Shown here: positions 1 to 7,482 of the stretch, piece by piece | How positions within the stretch are numbered: position 1 is the first letter of the stretch | How the letters are laid out: the number at the start of each line of letters is the position of its first letter | Source of the DNA: Bacteroidetes bacterium ADurb.Bin145 | Lineage (GTDB): Bacteria; Bacteroidota; Bacteroidia; Bacteroidales; VadinHA17 | Length of the DNA stretch: 64,000 nucleotides | NCBI GenBank assembly: GCA_002070505.1 | Contig: MWDJ01000009.1 | Coordinates: 28,984-92,983 of the forward strand | Direction: 5' to 3' | The notes under the pieces: model-generated | Told to the model about the DNA's origin: nothing | Database searches by the model: none | What the model saw: only the letters and a program-made list of their open reading frames with translations | Translations under genes and position numbers: made by a program

Positions 1-134
1 CATGCGAATATGAGCCATCCCCAGAAGAGGAGGTGGAAGCTGCTCTGGCGGATACTGACTTTTGTCTTATTGATCATATCAGTTATGATCTTAAGACTTT
101 CCTCTCCGGTCATAATTTTTTCTTCATTTTCCAT
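1..134 (-). CDS. Membrane protein of unknown function, N-terminal fragment
   Basis: Only the first 44 codons lie in the window; the gene runs off the left edge. The start is the ATG at 134-132. The visible part is an acidic, helical N-terminus (MENEEKIMTGEES) followed by a stretch rich in Phe, Leu and Trp (SSFHLLFWGWLIFA) that looks like the beginning of a first membrane helix. Bacteroidetes carry many small multi-pass membrane proteins that begin this way, but I cannot name a function. A promoter with the phylum's consensus lies about 50 bp upstream, which supports this start and suggests the gene is first in its transcript. Confidence 0.6.
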   Translation of the reverse strand, partial: MENEEKIMTGEESLKIITDMINKTKVSIRQSSFHLLFWGWLIFA

Positions 135-185
135 AATAATGGTTATTTTTAAATTGTAATAGGAATTGTAAACATAAACATATTG

Positions 186-217
186 CAAATATAAAGTAGT
201 TTATAATATAAACCAAA
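186..217 (-). promoter_or_regulatory. Promoter of the left-edge membrane protein gene, with operator-like palindrome
   Basis: On the minus strand TTTG (217-214) is followed after 20 bp by TATATTTG (193-186), matching the Bacteroidetes -33/-7 pattern. The spacer holds a perfect inverted repeat, GTTTATA-A-TATAAAC at 199-213. This is a plausible repressor site, but no regulator is visible in the window. Confidence 0.55.
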
Positions 218-263
218 TATTTTAACAATTAATTTTCATCAATCCTTAAAAAAACTCTAACTC

Positions 264-299
264 TAAGTACTCTAGGCACTTTAGGCACTCTAAGTACTT
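264..299. repeat. 9-bp tandem repeat, four copies
   Basis: Four consecutive 9-bp units, TAAGTACTC, TAGGCACTT, TAGGCACTC and TAAGTACTT, fill the gap in front of folB. Units differ only at the third, fifth and last positions. Function unknown; it lies between the divergent promoter region and the folB start. Confidence 0.75.
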
Positions 300-338
300 T
301 AAAAAAACGTATTAATAATTTATAACATCACTACTCCC

Positions 339-689
339 ATGGGACTTATCCAGATAGAAGGAATGGAATTTTACGCTTTTCACGGGCATTATAAGGAAGA
401 GCAGATAGTAGGCAGTCATTTTATGGTAGATATCACTCTTGAGACAGATACAGATAAGGCAGGAAAGAGTGATGATCTGAGGGATACTTTGAATTATCAG
501 AAAGCTTATTCTGTTGTTAAGAAGGAGATGGAGACGACATCCAATCTGCTGGAGCATATTGCAACCAGGATCCTTGACGCCCTGTACAGAGAGTTAAGCG
601 GCATAAAAAAAGCAACTGTAAAGGTTTCAAAACTGAATCCTGTTATGGGAGGGAAGATAGGCAGGGTAAGTGTCGAGCTTTCGCGTTAA
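339..689 (+). CDS. folB: Dihydroneopterin aldolase
   Basis: Cytoplasmic enzyme of folate synthesis that cleaves 7,8-dihydroneopterin to 6-hydroxymethyl-dihydropterin and glycolaldehyde. The 116-residue length is normal for FolB. The N-terminal FYAFHGHYKEEQ segment is the family signature around the conserved Tyr, His and Glu, and the C-terminal KVSKLNPVMGG carries the conserved Lys/Pro/Gly-Gly motif near the active site. The gene is alone on its strand, preceded by a 9-bp tandem repeat and followed by the tRNA-Cys region. No other folate genes are adjacent. The ATG at 339 is the only reasonable start. Confidence 0.95.
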   Translation: MGLIQIEGMEFYAFHGHYKEEQIVGSHFMVDITLETDTDKAGKSDDLRDTLNYQKAYSVVKKEMETTSNLLEHIATRILDALYRELSGIKKATVKVSKLNPVMGGKIGRVSVELSR

Positions 690-783
690 CGATCTTGTTT
701 CATACAGTGAGAGTTTGAATGGTTTTATTTATAACAATTTTTGTTATTTTTGCATGCTGGATTTAGTCCAGGCAAAGTTAATT

Positions 784-857
784 GTCGGTTTACCGAGTGG
801 CCGGCTAGTCCCGAGGACTCGGGACAAAACCGGTTACAGCGGTCGACATGAATAAAT
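784..857 (+). pseudogene. Truncated tRNA-Cys copy interrupted by a REP-like palindrome
   Basis: The 18 bases at 784-801 (GTCGGTTTACCGAGTGGC) repeat exactly at 859-876, which is the 5' part of the intact tRNA-Cys, so the offset is 75 bp. The copy diverges after the D arm. Where the anticodon stem should be there is a perfect palindrome, GTCCCGAG-GA-CTCGGGAC (808-825). An AAAACC remnant of the anticodon 3' side and GCGGT of the T arm follow, but the 3' half of the T arm and the acceptor strand are missing. It cannot fold as a tRNA and is a relic of a partial tandem duplication. Confidence 0.7.
808..825. repeat. REP-like perfect palindrome
   Basis: GTCCCGAG and CTCGGGAC form an 8-bp perfect stem with a GA loop. 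GC-rich palindromes of the form TCCCGA..TCGGGA are common in intergenic DNA of Bacteroidetes (recalled, not searched). This copy sits inside the tRNA-Cys relic. Confidence 0.7.
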
Positions 858-928
858 GGTCGGTTTACCGAGTGGCTAGGTAGTGGTCTGCAAAACCATT
901 TACGGCGGTTCGAATCCGCCACCGACCT
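858..928 (+). tRNA. tRNA-Cys (anticodon GCA)
   Basis: A full cloverleaf can be drawn. The acceptor strands GGTCGGT (858-864) and ACCGACC (921-927) pair, the anticodon loop CTGCAAA (888-894) carries GCA at 890-892, and the T arm GGCGG-TTCGAAT-CCGCC is intact. The discriminator base is T at 928, as is usual for tRNA-Cys. CCA is not encoded. A hairpin terminator starts four bases later. The gene appears to be single and independently transcribed. Confidence 0.93.
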
Positions 929-931
929 CAG

Positions 932-957
932 AAAGCCCCTGATAATCAGGGGCTTTT
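932..957 (+). terminator. Rho-independent terminator of tRNA-Cys
   Basis: AAAGCCCCTGA (932-942) and TCAGGGGCTTT (946-956) form an 11-bp perfect stem with a TAA loop, followed by T and then GCTTT. It lies directly behind the tRNA. Confidence 0.85.
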
Positions 958-1017
958 GCTTTGATTGGTGGCATATATGGTGGTAAAAATGTATTTTTTA
1001 TCAAACAAAGAGATTAA

Positions 1018-1113
1018 TATGAACAAAAGGATATACTGGAACAGACCCTTAATAACTGGATGGGCAAGCATCCTCAGAGAGTTGATATACTGGTAATAGG
1101 GGCAAGAATGTGA
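1018..1113 (+). pseudogene. C-terminal relic of a SpoIIE-type PP2C phosphatase gene
   Basis: A stop-to-stop stretch of 31 codons reads YEQKDILEQTLNNWMG, then KHPQRVDILVIGARM, then TGA. It aligns without gaps to the last residues of the SpoIIE domain protein encoded at 40033-43209 (EQHEIISRTILEWKGDLPQ, VDDMLFLGMRI). It keeps the E-Q...W..G..Q..D..L.IG pattern, including the Asp that binds metal in this family. Upstream there is an in-frame stop and no further match, so the rest of the gene is gone. The relic sits directly behind the tRNA-Cys, a position where insertions and deletions often end. Confidence 0.5.
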
Positions 1114-1167
1114 TAAATCAGACTAAAAGCAGGATAAAACAAAGCCACCTGAATGCTTGCATCACGC

Positions 1168-1198
1168 TTTGGTATAACATTATTTTACATTAATATTG
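1168..1198 (+). promoter_or_regulatory. Promoter of the GH43 gene
   Basis: TTTG (1168-1171), a 19-bp spacer and TAATATTG (1191-1198) match the Bacteroidetes promoter pattern with one mismatch in the -7 element. It lies about 23 bp upstream of the GH43 start codon. Confidence 0.5.
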
Positions 1199-1220
1199 CC
1201 GATATATTAAACGCTACAAA

Positions 1221-2333
1221 ATGAAGAAAATAATATCTCAAGCCTTGTTAATCTCACTGGCATTGTTCATCATTACTGAAGGTTTCTCACAGACTGACAA
1301 GGGTGATTCCGGCAAGCCCGGTATTGTAATAGTTCCTGAACTGCATAAGCCGGGGAAGGCCAGAATGCCAAAAGAGAAGAAACTGGCAGGTTACCTCATG
1401 GTCTATTTCAAGGACCAGACTCAATCAGCCTATATGGCTGTCAGCCATGATGGCTATACATTCACTGATCTCAACGGCGGGGAACCGATATTTGATGGTA
1501 CAAAGCTTGCAGAGCAGAAAGGTGTACGGGATCCTCATATAGCCCGAGGACCTGACGGAGCATTTTATCTTGCCATGACTGATCTTCATATCTTCGGACA
1601 ACGTGCTGGTCATCGTGATACACAATGGGAACGGCCGCAGGAACAATATGGCTGGGGGAACAACCGCGCTATTGTGCTTATGAAATCATACGACCTTATA
1701 CACTGGACACATTCGGATTTCCGTGTTGACAAAGCTTTTCCGGAATTGGGCGACATAGGTTGCTCGTGGGCACCTGAGACAATCTATGATGATCAGAAAG
1801 GGAAAATGATGGTTTACTTCACAATAAGGGTCGGTAACGGAGATTGCCATATATATTATTCATATACTGACGATGCGTTTACCAGGCTGGAGACAATGCC
1901 GGTCCGCCTTTATGACGGTGGAGGGATAGACGGCGACATTACTAAGGTAAAAGATAAGTACCATCTGTTCATAGTATCGGATGCCAAAATTTTCCATGCA
2001 GTCTCCGACAAGCTCACACAGGGCTACATTTCTGAACCCAACCGTATTGATCCTGAAAAGGTCTCAACCGAAGCGCCAAACTTATTCAGGCGACTTGGTA
2101 CTGACAGGTGGGTGCTCATGTACGATGTCTATGGTGCCAGGCCCAATAACATGGGGTTCAGCGAAACCGCCGATTTTGTATCCTACACCCACCTGGGCCA
2201 CTGCAATGAGGGTGTAATGAAGACAACTAATTTCGAACGTCCTAAACACGGTGCAGTGACACATCTGACAATGAAGGAGCTGAAAGCAATCACAGATTAC
2301 TGGAATATCGATATCTGGCAGGAAAATAAATGA
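1221..2333 (+). CDS. Glycoside hydrolase family 43-like exported protein
   Basis: Exported glycosidase of the five-bladed beta-propeller GH43/GH117 clan; arabinan or xylan side chains are the usual substrates. Residues 1-24 form a signal peptide ending FSQ. The RDPHI motif puts the expected catalytic base at Asp104, TEAP puts the general acid at Glu284, and WAPE (Glu186) stands where many GH43 enzymes have WAPD, a Glu-for-Asp change at the pKa-modulating site that also occurs in some subfamilies. The 370-residue length fits a single catalytic domain without a carbohydrate-binding module. It stands alone on the plus strand, convergent with the serine hydrolase gene. The substrate cannot be read from the sequence. 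Confidence 0.8.
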   Translation: MKKIISQALLISLALFIITEGFSQTDKGDSGKPGIVIVPELHKPGKARMPKEKKLAGYLMVYFKDQTQSAYMAVSHDGYTFTDLNGGEPIFDGTKLAEQKGVRDPHIARGPDGAFYLAMTDLHIFGQRAGHRDTQWERPQEQYGWGNNRAIVLMKSYDLIHWTHSDFRVDKAFPELGDIGCSWAPETIYDDQKGKMMVYFTIRVGNGDCHIYYSYTDDAFTRLETMPVRLYDGGGIDGDITKVKDKYHLFIVSDAKIFHAVSDKLTQGYISEPNRIDPEKVSTEAPNLFRRLGTDRWVLMYDVYGARPNNMGFSETADFVSYTHLGHCNEGVMKTTNFERPKHGAVTHLTMKELKAITDYWNIDIWQENK

Positions 2334-2372
2334 CAGGCTGGGCTGCCGGATAAAACAATTCTTTACAAATAA

Positions 2373-4004
2373 TTACTTTATTTCTACCAGACTGCCCCTT
2401 AACTGAACACGGGGAGGTGCTCCTGCCGGGCCCCGCGCCTGGGCTCCGGATGTACTTTGTTCAATTGTGATTCTCACCCCGCCGTTAAGCTCTGAAAATC
2501 TGAAGACTATTGTTTGAGGTCCAAGACTTTCTTCTACAAACCTGGTTGTTATTTCCAGTGTTGCGTTATCAGTCCAGGCATAACTTGCAGCAGCTATGAA
2601 TGATGTCTGGGGTGAACTATAATTGGCATCTATTGATTTTGATGAAGGATTACGTGAAGGAGACAGGAGGGAAGTTGATGCTGATTTTGTTATTTTCCAG
2701 CTTCCCTGTCCGGCTTTGAACACGGAGATCTGGTTATCTCTTTTTAAACCAAAGCTGCATCCATCGCTGTTAAAAGCAAAATACACTGATTGGATCCGGT
2801 AATCATTTTCCTCTAAACTGAACTCCTTTCCTGAAATTCTTGTTTCAAAATCTGATTTGGTTGTTTTGGAAACAGTTGTTTTCAGGCTAAGGGAGGATTG
2901 TTTCTTTTGTAATTCACTGTAAAATCCCTGATTTGCAGGAAGAGATGTATTCGATTTAATCGCCGGAATAAGATAATTATGAACAAGGTTCAGCTCATCC
3001 TGTGTATCTCTTGCATTTGCAGTCAGAACGACAATGGCATCCTTGTCAGGTATCAGAACAACAAACTGACCGGCCATTCCATCAAGACGAACAGTATTGT
3101 TCCTCCCGCGCCACATCTGGTAGCAGTAGCCCTGAGCCCAGTCATTTTCATCATTGGATAGTTTGGGAGAACCACCTTTACTCTCGATTTTAAATGAAGT
3201 GGCTTCTTTTACCCATTCTTTAGGTACAAGCTGCTTTTTATTCCAGACACCCTGCTGCAGAAGTAACTGACCGAATTTCGCCAGATCTTCTGAACGAAGT
3301 CTTAGTCCGATCATTCCGAGATTTATTCCCTGTGGATTGAGATCCCAGTCGATCCCGCGGATCCCAAGTGGCTGAAAGATCCTTGGCATCAGGTAATCAA
3401 ACAATGTCTGGCCGGTAACCTGCTGAACAATGGCGGACAACATAAATGTTGCCATATTATTGTACATAAAAACTGTTCCTGGTTTATGGACCGGTTCAGT
3501 GCCGAGGAAGGTATTGATCCAATCGCCACCGGCACCCATTGACCTGGGTTCAGGATCCTGTCCGGCCGACATTGTCAGAAGATTCTGTACTGTCATTTCC
3601 TTCATATAATCGCTTAGTATGTCGGGCTGAGAATAAGGGAAAAAAGAATAAACTTTATCAGTAAGCTTCAGTCTGTTTTCCGATACTGCCAGACCAATTC
3701 CTGTTGCAGCGAAAGTTTTACTTGCTGAGTACAGCAGATGCTTGTTATCAGGTCCGAACGGGTCCCACCAGCCCTCTGCTATAACTTTGCCATGCCTGAG
3801 AAACATGAAACTGTGTAGTTCCACCCTGCTTGCTGTGTCAGCAGCATTCAGAAAATCAATTATTCCCTGAGAAGACACTCCTTCTGTTTCGGGAGTACTT
3901 CGTGGTAATTTAACTGTAATTTGCCCTGGCAGTTCAGATATTAAAACCGAACTTACAATAGAAATCAGGAATGCCTGAATCAGAATTTTTTTAAAACTAT
4001 CCAT
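2373..4004 (-). CDS. Exported serine hydrolase, class C beta-lactamase/esterase family
   Basis: Periplasmic or secreted penicillin-binding-protein-like serine hydrolase. Counting from the ATG at 4004, residues 1-27 are a signal peptide. The catalytic SxxK is SASK (Ser93, Lys96), and the second motif YNN begins at Tyr181. The third motif, often HxG, seems to be MAG in GMAGQFVVLIPD. The C-terminal 190 residues form a beta-rich domain of unknown role. An in-frame ATG at 4043 would overlap the upstream DUF1080 gene and bury the signal peptide, so 4004 is preferred. Such proteins are usually esterases or D-aminopeptidases rather than antibiotic-degrading enzymes. It probably shares a transcript with the DUF1080 gene, 20 bp upstream. 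Confidence 0.85.
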   Translation of the reverse strand: MDSFKKILIQAFLISIVSSVLISELPGQITVKLPRSTPETEGVSSQGIIDFLNAADTASRVELHSFMFLRHGKVIAEGWWDPFGPDNKHLLYSASKTFAATGIGLAVSENRLKLTDKVYSFFPYSQPDILSDYMKEMTVQNLLTMSAGQDPEPRSMGAGGDWINTFLGTEPVHKPGTVFMYNNMATFMLSAIVQQVTGQTLFDYLMPRIFQPLGIRGIDWDLNPQGINLGMIGLRLRSEDLAKFGQLLLQQGVWNKKQLVPKEWVKEATSFKIESKGGSPKLSNDENDWAQGYCYQMWRGRNNTVRLDGMAGQFVVLIPDKDAIVVLTANARDTQDELNLVHNYLIPAIKSNTSLPANQGFYSELQKKQSSLSLKTTVSKTTKSDFETRISGKEFSLEENDYRIQSVYFAFNSDGCSFGLKRDNQISVFKAGQGSWKITKSASTSLLSPSRNPSSKSIDANYSSPQTSFIAAASYAWTDNATLEITTRFVEESLGPQTIVFRFSELNGGVRITIEQSTSGAQARGPAGAPPRVQLRGSLVEIK

Positions 4005-4024
4005 AACATTATCTATTAAATAAT

Positions 4025-4879
4025 TTATAACTCTCTTATCCAAATATTCTTAAATGCCACAGGATTACCGTGTTGTTGTAACGAAATCGGACCGGGTCCA
4101 TGTGCATTTATCATATACTGAGGGATACCTGGTGAGACTGTTGGCCCCTGTATTTCAACATTGTTTTGTACTAAAACTCCATTATGAAAGACTGTTACCC
4201 TGGGAGGTGTAAAGAACGTAGAGTCATTTTTAAAACGGGGAGCTGTGTAAATAATATCAAAACTCTGCCATTCACCAGGTTTTCTGCTGACATTTACCAA
4301 TGGTGCATATTGCATATAAACAGCACCAGCCTGCCCATTCCGGTATGTACGGTTATTGTAGCTGTCCAGTATCTGGACTTCATAAATACTTTGTATTAAT
4401 ATACCACTATTGCCTCTTCCCTGTCCTTCACCTGTTATTACCGATGGTGTTTTCCATTCAATATGCAACTGGAAGTCTTCAAAACTGCGTTTTGTTGTTA
4501 AGGAACCTGAACCCTGTGAGGATTCAATAGCGCCATCTTTAACAATCCAGGTGACAGCAGGTTTTAAAGTCATCTTTCTGTCAGGCCCGAAACCTGATTC
4601 CTGCCATTCTTTATTCAGATCATTGCCATTAAACAGAATGATTGCATCTGAAGGAGGATCATCATCTGTTCTGCCAGGTTTTACAATAGTCACTTCAGGG
4701 TCCATTATATGCTTTATTTCAGTCAGAAACATGTTTTTCTGCATAGGGGATAGGGAATCATACAGGTTTTGCATTCTCTTTAATGCAGCCTGTTGTCCCG
4801 GAACAGATCTTTGGGTGTTCTGTGCAAAACTAACTGAAAAAGAAAGCAGTATAATAAAAAGCAAACTAAGGTATTTCAT
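4025..4879 (-). CDS. DUF1080 (3-keto-disaccharide hydrolase family) exported protein
   Basis: Exported protein of the DUF1080 family, a concanavalin-like beta-sandwich; some members cleave 3-keto-glucosides. Residues 1-19 are a signal peptide ending FAQ. The domain spans roughly residues 75-284, beginning AIILFNGNDLNKEW, with the family's WxxxDGAIE-like (WIVKDGAIE) segment, the SGILIQSIYEVQILDS strand pair and a closing VAFKNIWIREL. The first 70 residues include a predicted helix (MQKNMFLTEIKHIM). It lies 20 bp upstream of the serine hydrolase on the same strand. Whether it acts on a keto-sugar here is inference from family members. Confidence 0.85.
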   Translation of the reverse strand: MKYLSLLFIILLSFSVSFAQNTQRSVPGQQAALKRMQNLYDSLSPMQKNMFLTEIKHIMDPEVTIVKPGRTDDDPPSDAIILFNGNDLNKEWQESGFGPDRKMTLKPAVTWIVKDGAIESSQGSGSLTTKRSFEDFQLHIEWKTPSVITGEGQGRGNSGILIQSIYEVQILDSYNNRTYRNGQAGAVYMQYAPLVNVSRKPGEWQSFDIIYTAPRFKNDSTFFTPPRVTVFHNGVLVQNNVEIQGPTVSPGIPQYMINAHGPGPISLQQHGNPVAFKNIWIREL

Positions 4880-5170
4880 AATTGATAAAAATAAAAATTA
4901 ACTCACTGTAATATTAATGATATTTCTTTCTGGATCTAGATATATGCAATTTACAATATTTGGCAGAACCTAAGACGGGGGACCCTGTTATTAATTAGAA
5001 GGTCTTTACTCTCAACTTCCCTCAGTTATTCCTGATTTCAATAAATCACTTTCTTTAATTAATAAAACCTGTCTTCTTTCGGTAATCTGGCTGCAACAAT
5101 ACTATTTGCTTTTTAATGCTTTGGAAAAGGCTTAGTTTGTTTTTCATAATATAGGTCAACCTTTTGTGTT

Positions 5171-6097
5171 TTAAAATCCTTGTGTTTTAAGCCAGGTAAG
5201 GAAAGACTCGCTCCATGTGTCGCTGTTCTGACCCTGCTTGTCAATGCCAAATCCGCCTTTCCCATTGCCATATATGTGGAGTTCAGCGGGGATACCCGCT
5301 TTCTTCCATTCGAGGAACAAGGCAAGGCACCCGGCAGCAACATTTGTATGCTCTGCATTTGTGCATATAAATAAACCGGGTGCATTGACCGGCACAATTA
5401 CATCAACAAGTGAGGACCCGTAAGCTGTTGCCAGGAAATTTGGCATCGATTCTTTATCCCGGCTTCTTACAACGGCGGCTATTGCAACACCACCTCCGGC
5501 TGAGAAACCCAGGAAACCTATTTTTTCAGGGTTGATATTCCATTCTTTAGCATGCTTTCTGATGATACGAACTGCTTCAAGGGCATCATCAGCAGCCTTG
5601 TAAACCCCTTCAGTCGTTTCTTTGCCAGGAGCCGGATTGGCATTTGCTTTTACATATTTATCAAATTCTGTTACAGAATAATTAAATGCCATTCCACTCT
5701 GGGCCGGGAGATTATTTCTTTGCGGCGGTTGCTGCATGCCGATGGAATAAAGCCTGTATTTTAAGCCAATTGCAGCAATGCCCTTGTCATTAAGAAATTT
5801 TGCCATTTTTATCACATCGTTGCCCCAACCCAGCATACGCATTCCGCCTCCGGGACATAAAACTACTGCAGTGCCGGTGGCATTTTTAGAATCGGGAAGA
5901 TAAATTGTGATTGAAGGATCAACAACATTACTAATGCTCATTATTTCACCTGATGGAGAATAGGTCACTTTTTCCTCAATTTTTGTTTCTGATGAGCCGG
6001 AAGTATTGCCTTCATATAGTCTTATAACCTGCTGCGCAGAGACACTACCTGAGACAAGGGTAAGAGTTAAGGTCAGATAAAATAGTAGTTTTTTCAT
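5171..6097 (-). CDS. Exported alpha/beta hydrolase (BD-FAE/acetyl-esterase type)
   Basis: Secreted or periplasmic esterase of the alpha/beta-hydrolase fold. The ATG at 6097 opens a clear signal peptide (MKKLLFYLTLTLTLVSGSVSAQ); a longer reading from 6190 would overlap the transporter gene and is rejected. The oxyanion region is CPGGGMRMLGWG and the nucleophile elbow is GFSAGGG, with the catalytic Ser between Phe and Ala. Candidate acid and base lie near the end (HIYGNGKGGFG has lost the usual clear His-Gly-Phe but keeps HIYG). The family removes acetyl or feruloyl groups from glycans. The gene follows the MFS transporter by 37 bp and is probably co-transcribed with it. Confidence 0.85.
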   Translation of the reverse strand: MKKLLFYLTLTLTLVSGSVSAQQVIRLYEGNTSGSSETKIEEKVTYSPSGEIMSISNVVDPSITIYLPDSKNATGTAVVLCPGGGMRMLGWGNDVIKMAKFLNDKGIAAIGLKYRLYSIGMQQPPQRNNLPAQSGMAFNYSVTEFDKYVKANANPAPGKETTEGVYKAADDALEAVRIIRKHAKEWNINPEKIGFLGFSAGGGVAIAAVVRSRDKESMPNFLATAYGSSLVDVIVPVNAPGLFICTNAEHTNVAAGCLALFLEWKKAGIPAELHIYGNGKGGFGIDKQGQNSDTWSESFLTWLKTQGF

Positions 6098-6134
6098 TTT
6101 CTTTGTATTAATTGAGCTGTTTTCCCGCAGATAT

Positions 6135-7364
6135 CTAATACTCACTCTGATCAAGTTGCTGTAGTCTCTGTTTAGTAGGATTAAGAACATAGTTCAACAA
6201 TGCACCAAGGAACAACAGACCTGCAAAAACAGATGCAAGTACAAAGCCATATTTAATATGTCCGAATATGTCACTGACAGCTCCCATTGCCAAGGGTCCC
6301 AAAGCAGCACCTGAAGCAGTGAAAAATAAAATAATACCAGCGACTGAACCATGTTTTGCCTTTGGGAAACAACTTATTCCCTTTGAATTTAAAGTAGGAT
6401 AAATAACCGACATAAATAAGCCGGTTAGAGGCAGCAGTATTATAGCCACTCTTACTCCCCAAATAACGCTGCCAATAAAACAAACCAGAATCAGAAAACA
6501 GAAAATATTCAATACCAGTGCCCAGTTAAACTTAGCCATCACCCATGATCCTAAAAATCTTCCAATTGCCCGAAGTACAAAGAAAATTGTAAGTGCATAT
6601 GTTGCTATGAAAACAGCATTACCCTCATATCCTGAAATAAGGGTAGGCATCCAGACATATACTGCACATTCAACAGAAACATAAAGAAATGCTCCTATAG
6701 AAAATCCAATTGCATAAGGATCCTTCAACATTAGCCAGGTACCTTTCAGGTTAACGGGCTCTTCGGTTTTCTTAATAGTCACTGGATACTTAACAAACAG
6801 AGCAATAGCTATAAGGATTAAACATAAAGTCCCAGCGACAACATACAGCCATTTCCATTCGACTCCGATTGAAAGAAAGTAGGTTACGATAGCTGGTCCG
6901 ATGATTGCACCAACAGCAAAAAAGCCCTCAACATTATTCATGGTTGAGGTATGTTCAGTTGTTGATTTAGATATATCGCCAATGAGAGCCAATGCCCCGG
7001 TTTTAAATATGCCGATTGCAATTCCTGCAACAATCATAAGACTAAGGAAAAATGCAAACGAATTTCCTATGATATATAAATATGAATTAAGAGCAAACAG
7101 ACTTAAACCAATAATGATAGTTTTTTTCCGGCCAAGCCTGTCAGCAACAAATCCCAGAAAAAAACCTCCAAGTGCAATTGCTACCATGGGAGAATAATGC
7201 ATCAATCCTGCAGCAGTCATGCTGAGTTTAAACTGCTTCATAACTTCCGGAATGATGACACCCACCGCATCGGTGGTCATGGCAAACATAAGAAACATCA
7301 AGAAAGTCAGCCATTTAATAATTGTTAAATTTTGGTAACTCTCTGTATTTGAGCTTGTTTTCAT
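6135..7364 (-). CDS. MFS transporter, sugar/organic anion type
   Basis: Integral inner-membrane transporter of the major facilitator superfamily, 409 residues with about 12 hydrophobic helices. The loop 2-3 signature is GFVADRLGRKKTIIIG, near residue 75, and a related motif occurs in the second half. The N-terminal 14 residues are hydrophilic, and no extra domains are present. It is followed by the esterase gene at 37 bp. It is preceded, across a 118-bp gap on the same strand, by the GH13_18 phosphorylase and kinase genes, so it could import their substrate. The substrate is not readable from the sequence. Confidence 0.85.
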   Translation of the reverse strand: MKTSSNTESYQNLTIIKWLTFLMFLMFAMTTDAVGVIIPEVMKQFKLSMTAAGLMHYSPMVAIALGGFFLGFVADRLGRKKTIIIGLSLFALNSYLYIIGNSFAFFLSLMIVAGIAIGIFKTGALALIGDISKSTTEHTSTMNNVEGFFAVGAIIGPAIVTYFLSIGVEWKWLYVVAGTLCLILIAIALFVKYPVTIKKTEEPVNLKGTWLMLKDPYAIGFSIGAFLYVSVECAVYVWMPTLISGYEGNAVFIATYALTIFFVLRAIGRFLGSWVMAKFNWALVLNIFCFLILVCFIGSVIWGVRVAIILLPLTGLFMSVIYPTLNSKGISCFPKAKHGSVAGIILFFTASGAALGPLAMGAVSDIFGHIKYGFVLASVFAGLLFLGALLNYVLNPTKQRLQQLDQSEY

Positions 7365-7482
7365 AGATTTTTGATTATTGGGTTAATTTAGACCTGACCT
7401 TGCTTATGTTTTCCTTTCTGTACGAAATTGTTCATTAGTAAATTGAATATTATTAAATCAATTATAGTGATCTTTGGAATCT

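Noticed and set aside
784-857. A second functional tRNA
   Set aside because: The anticodon arm is replaced by a palindrome and the 3' acceptor strand is missing, so it cannot fold.
1021-1110. A small functional gene beginning at ATG 1020
   Set aside because: That frame gives a short peptide without features; the other frame matches the end of a SpoIIE phosphatase, so a relic is a better explanation.
4410-4901. 163-codon plus-strand frame opposite the DUF1080 gene
   Set aside because: The opposite strand encodes a clear signal peptide and domain; this frame has no family resemblance.
5113-5397. 94-codon open frame on the minus strand inside the esterase gene
   Set aside because: It lies within the end of a better-supported esterase gene in another frame and has no recognisable protein features.
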